DNA of 6,958 nucleotides. Origin: Deltaproteobacteria bacterium. Its GTDB lineage: Bacteria; Desulfobacterota; Binatia; UBA9968. The first letter of the stretch is position 1. Each line of letters begins with the position of its first letter. Made by a program: the position numbers and the translations under genes. The stretch is taken from the NCBI GenBank assembly GCA_023250495.1, contig JAHFAP010000167.1:1-6958 (forward strand), written 5' to 3'. The notes beneath the pieces are model-generated. The model worked only from the letters and a program-made list of their open reading frames with translations, was not told where the DNA came from and ran no database searches. Shown piece after piece: positions 5,267 to 6,958 of the stretch.

Positions 5267-6334
5267 CTAGGGAACCTTTCCGCCCCAGAGCTCTTTTAGA
5301 AAGCCGCTCTTATCCAGGTTCTCGGCAAACGTATTATCAAACAGCTCCGCCGCCCGTCTGCCTAACTTCGTGCCTGCCTCCCGCGTAACCTCCACCGACT
5401 CCGCTACGGCGTTTGCCGGCACGATCAGTCGCCGATTGACGAGCCTCTTGGCGTAGGCGTCGTAAGAGGACTGCAAAGCCTCTTCATCCTTGACCTTGAG
5501 GATCTTGCCCACGGAGGCCTTGGCCTTTTCCGGGTTTTCCTCGACGAAATAAACCGCCTCCGCCAGCGCCGCGACCAATCTTTGCACCAGCGCGCGCCGC
5601 TCTCTCAGGGACTTGGAGTTCGTGTGCAGAGAGCTGTAGATAGCAGGCAGGCCGAGATCGTTGAGATAGTAGAGCACGTTGAAGCCGTCCCTTTTGCCGC
5701 GCACATCCAGGGGCGGCGTGAAAGGGCCGGCCTGAATGATGCCTTGCTGTAAGGCGTTGTACCGCTCCGGCTGGCTGCCGCCTACGGGGCGGATTTGTAC
5801 CTCTTCCAAGTTGAATTTCTTTATAAACGCTCTCAGCAGCCGGTACGGCAATCCGGCCAGCGATCCCACGCCGATGCTTTTTCCCTTTAGATCCTGAATG
5901 GTCTTGATTTCCTTTCGGGCGATAATCACATAGGGGAGGCCGACCAGAGGAGAGGCCACCAGCGTGGTGTCTATGCCCGCGGCCATGCCGGGGACGGTTG
6001 CGTCGCCGGCGCAGTAGAGAAACTGGATTTCATCCGTGGCCAGGGCCGCCAGAGAAAGGTTGGTCCCACCCTGAATCACAACGTGCTTGACGGCTATGCC
6101 GTACTTGCCGAAAAGGTTGTTATCCAGAGCGGTGTATAAATGCATGAAGCCGCCGGAAGTGGCGCAGGTCGCGACGTAAACCGTGACAGGCGCTTCGCCC
6201 GGCTTGGCCAGATAGGGATTCGAGTGGGCCGGAAGAGCAACGGCCAAGCCGCAAATGAAAAGGAGAGCTGATATATTCCACTGCCTCAAACAAAGCCGCC
6301 GCGAATTTTCTGCTTTCCGCGTTTCTGTTTTCAT
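5267..6334 (-). CDS. NMT1/SsuA/TauA-type ABC transporter substrate-binding protein
   Basis: Predicted 355-residue periplasmic binding protein of the NMT1/THI5-like class, known for nitrate, sulfonate, taurine, pyrimidine-precursor and aromatic-acid transport. The N terminus has a basic stretch (RKAENSRRLCLRQ) and a hydrophobic core ISALLFICGLAVALPAHS (21-38), fitting a signal peptide. The mature part shows the family order: GGFMHLYTALDNNLFGKYGI (61-80), LAALATDEIQFLYCAGD (95-111), IQDLKGKSIGVGS (146-158) and QAGPFTPPLD (201-210), then a helical C-terminal half. Length is normal, so it serves as a ruler for the broken relative at 1753-2469. The ATG at 6334 has only weak upstream signals (GAGG 11 bases away, AAGG directly adjacent) but is the sole start giving a complete signal peptide. 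It sits 21 bases after the LVIVD gene and 18 before the VOC gene. No permease is visible, so the ligand is unknown. Confidence 0.92.
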   Translation of the reverse strand: MKTETRKAENSRRLCLRQWNISALLFICGLAVALPAHSNPYLAKPGEAPVTVYVATCATSGGFMHLYTALDNNLFGKYGIAVKHVVIQGGTNLSLAALATDEIQFLYCAGDATVPGMAAGIDTTLVASPLVGLPYVIIARKEIKTIQDLKGKSIGVGSLAGLPYRLLRAFIKKFNLEEVQIRPVGGSQPERYNALQQGIIQAGPFTPPLDVRGKRDGFNVLYYLNDLGLPAIYSSLHTNSKSLRERRALVQRLVAALAEAVYFVEENPEKAKASVGKILKVKDEEALQSSYDAYAKRLVNRRLIVPANAVAESVEVTREAGTKLGRRAAELFDNTFAENLDKSGFLKELWGGKVP

Positions 6335-6355
6335 CCTTGCTCTCGCCTCACGCCT

Positions 6356-6958
6356 TTACGTATGTCCTACGTTGAGCCCCGGCAGCGACCATTGCTTGAC
6401 CGGCATCGGCTCCAGAATCGGTTTGCCGAACGCGGGGGAAGTCACGAGATAAATTCCGGTGCCGGTGGCGACCCACATGAGCTTTCGGTCCCACTCGACG
6501 AACACATTATCGGTGTCGCGCGGGTAACTCAGATAATCGTCGAGGCTGCCCGGCTGCGGCGGGATGAAATAACCGATGTTGCGCGGCTTGGCCGGGTCTT
6601 TGATATCGAACAACTGCGCTCCGGCATTGAAGAACGAATACGCGGTGAAGTTCGGATCCGGCCGGCCGGGCGCCTTCATGTGAGGCGGGTTGTGGGAGCC
6701 GAAGCGCCCGCGCTTGTCGCAGAAAGTGCGGTAAGGCGCGTCGGGCGGCGGCGCCGGCACCGGCAATTGCGCGATCGCCTTCGGCTTGGTCAGATCGCGA
6801 ACGTCGATCACCCACAGCGGCTGATAAGGCTCGTTGCAATCGGGATTGAGCGCTTCGGGATTCGCAATCACGAAGCCGCGGTCGAGCCTCACGATGTCGA
6901 TGGTGTGGAACGGGATCGCGCCGGGCTTCATCTTCGGATAAAAGCGGCCGATGAGCCG
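6356..6958 (-). CDS. LVIVD-repeat protein, C-terminal part (truncated by window edge)
   Basis: The last 200 codons of a gene that enters from beyond 6958; the frame is open to the edge, so the internal ATG at 6931 is not taken as the start. Two stretches fit the LVIVD repeat, a beta-propeller-like module: LWVIDVRDLTKPKAIAQLP (visible residues 49-67) and GAQLFDIKDPAKPRNIGYF (113-131), each with hydrophobic-x-D-x-x-D/L-x-x-P-K/R. A His-rich loop SHNPPHMKAPG (88-98) resembles loops in related propeller proteins. The end is GLNVGHT with TAA at 6356-6358. Such proteins are often secreted, but the N terminus lies outside the window, so location is unknown. It precedes the binding protein by 21 bases and is probably the upstream member of that operon. 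Biochemical role is unknown. Confidence 0.75.
   Translation of the reverse strand, partial: RLIGRFYPKMKPGAIPFHTIDIVRLDRGFVIANPEALNPDCNEPYQPLWVIDVRDLTKPKAIAQLPVPAPPPDAPYRTFCDKRGRFGSHNPPHMKAPGRPDPNFTAYSFFNAGAQLFDIKDPAKPRNIGYFIPPQPGSLDDYLSYPRDTDNVFVEWDRKLMWVATGTGIYLVTSPAFGKPILEPMPVKQWSLPGLNVGHT

Overview
All gene content in this 6958-base window reads on the minus strand, so in transcription order it runs from 6958 down to 1. It looks like a chromosomal catabolic and transport region of an uncultured environmental bacterium. The moderately high GC, the orphan NMT1/SsuA-type binding proteins, and the VOC and Amidohydro_2 enzymes side by side resemble soil or sediment lineages such as Desulfobacterota/Binatota, Rokubacteria, Tectomicrobia or Betaproteobacteria. 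That placement is an inference from gene style; no phylogenetic marker is present.

Layout in transcription order. (1) 6958-6356: the C-terminal 200 residues of an LVIVD-repeat (beta-propeller-like) protein cut by the window edge. (2) 6334-5267: a complete NMT1/SsuA/TauA-type substrate-binding protein with a signal peptide. (3) 5248-4406: a two-domain VOC-fold protein resembling extradiol dioxygenases and glyoxalases. These three are 21 and 18 bases apart and probably form one operon. (4) 4234-3781: two small overlapping membrane-protein genes whose first transmembrane segments share a gapless motif, in an AT-richer patch. (5) 3780-3476: a 305-base non-coding stretch with a possible terminator, a degenerate 7-bp tandem array, a homopurine tract and a good sigma70-like promoter. 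(6) 3475-2459: an Amidohydro_2 metal-dependent hydrolase/decarboxylase. (7) 2469-1753: a second NMT1-type binding protein, overlapping the amidohydrolase stop by 11 bases, inactivated by an internal deletion of about 86 codons and an in-frame TAA. (8) 1552-26: a full-length family-5 (DppA/OppA-like) solute-binding protein.

The simplest joint picture is a scavenging and degradation locus: periplasmic binding proteins capture small organic solutes, and the VOC protein and amidohydrolase act on them in the cytoplasm. No ABC permease or ATPase gene is in the window, so the binding proteins are orphans here. No substrate can be named from sequence alone.

The most distinctive observations are the binding-protein pseudogene, with two separate lesions that can be measured against its intact relative 3 kb away, and the pair of short membrane proteins with the shared P-x-WVQ-x6-S-x-G-x4-EF motif. 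I saw no CRISPR array, transposase, tRNA, rRNA, defence system or obviously new multi-gene system.
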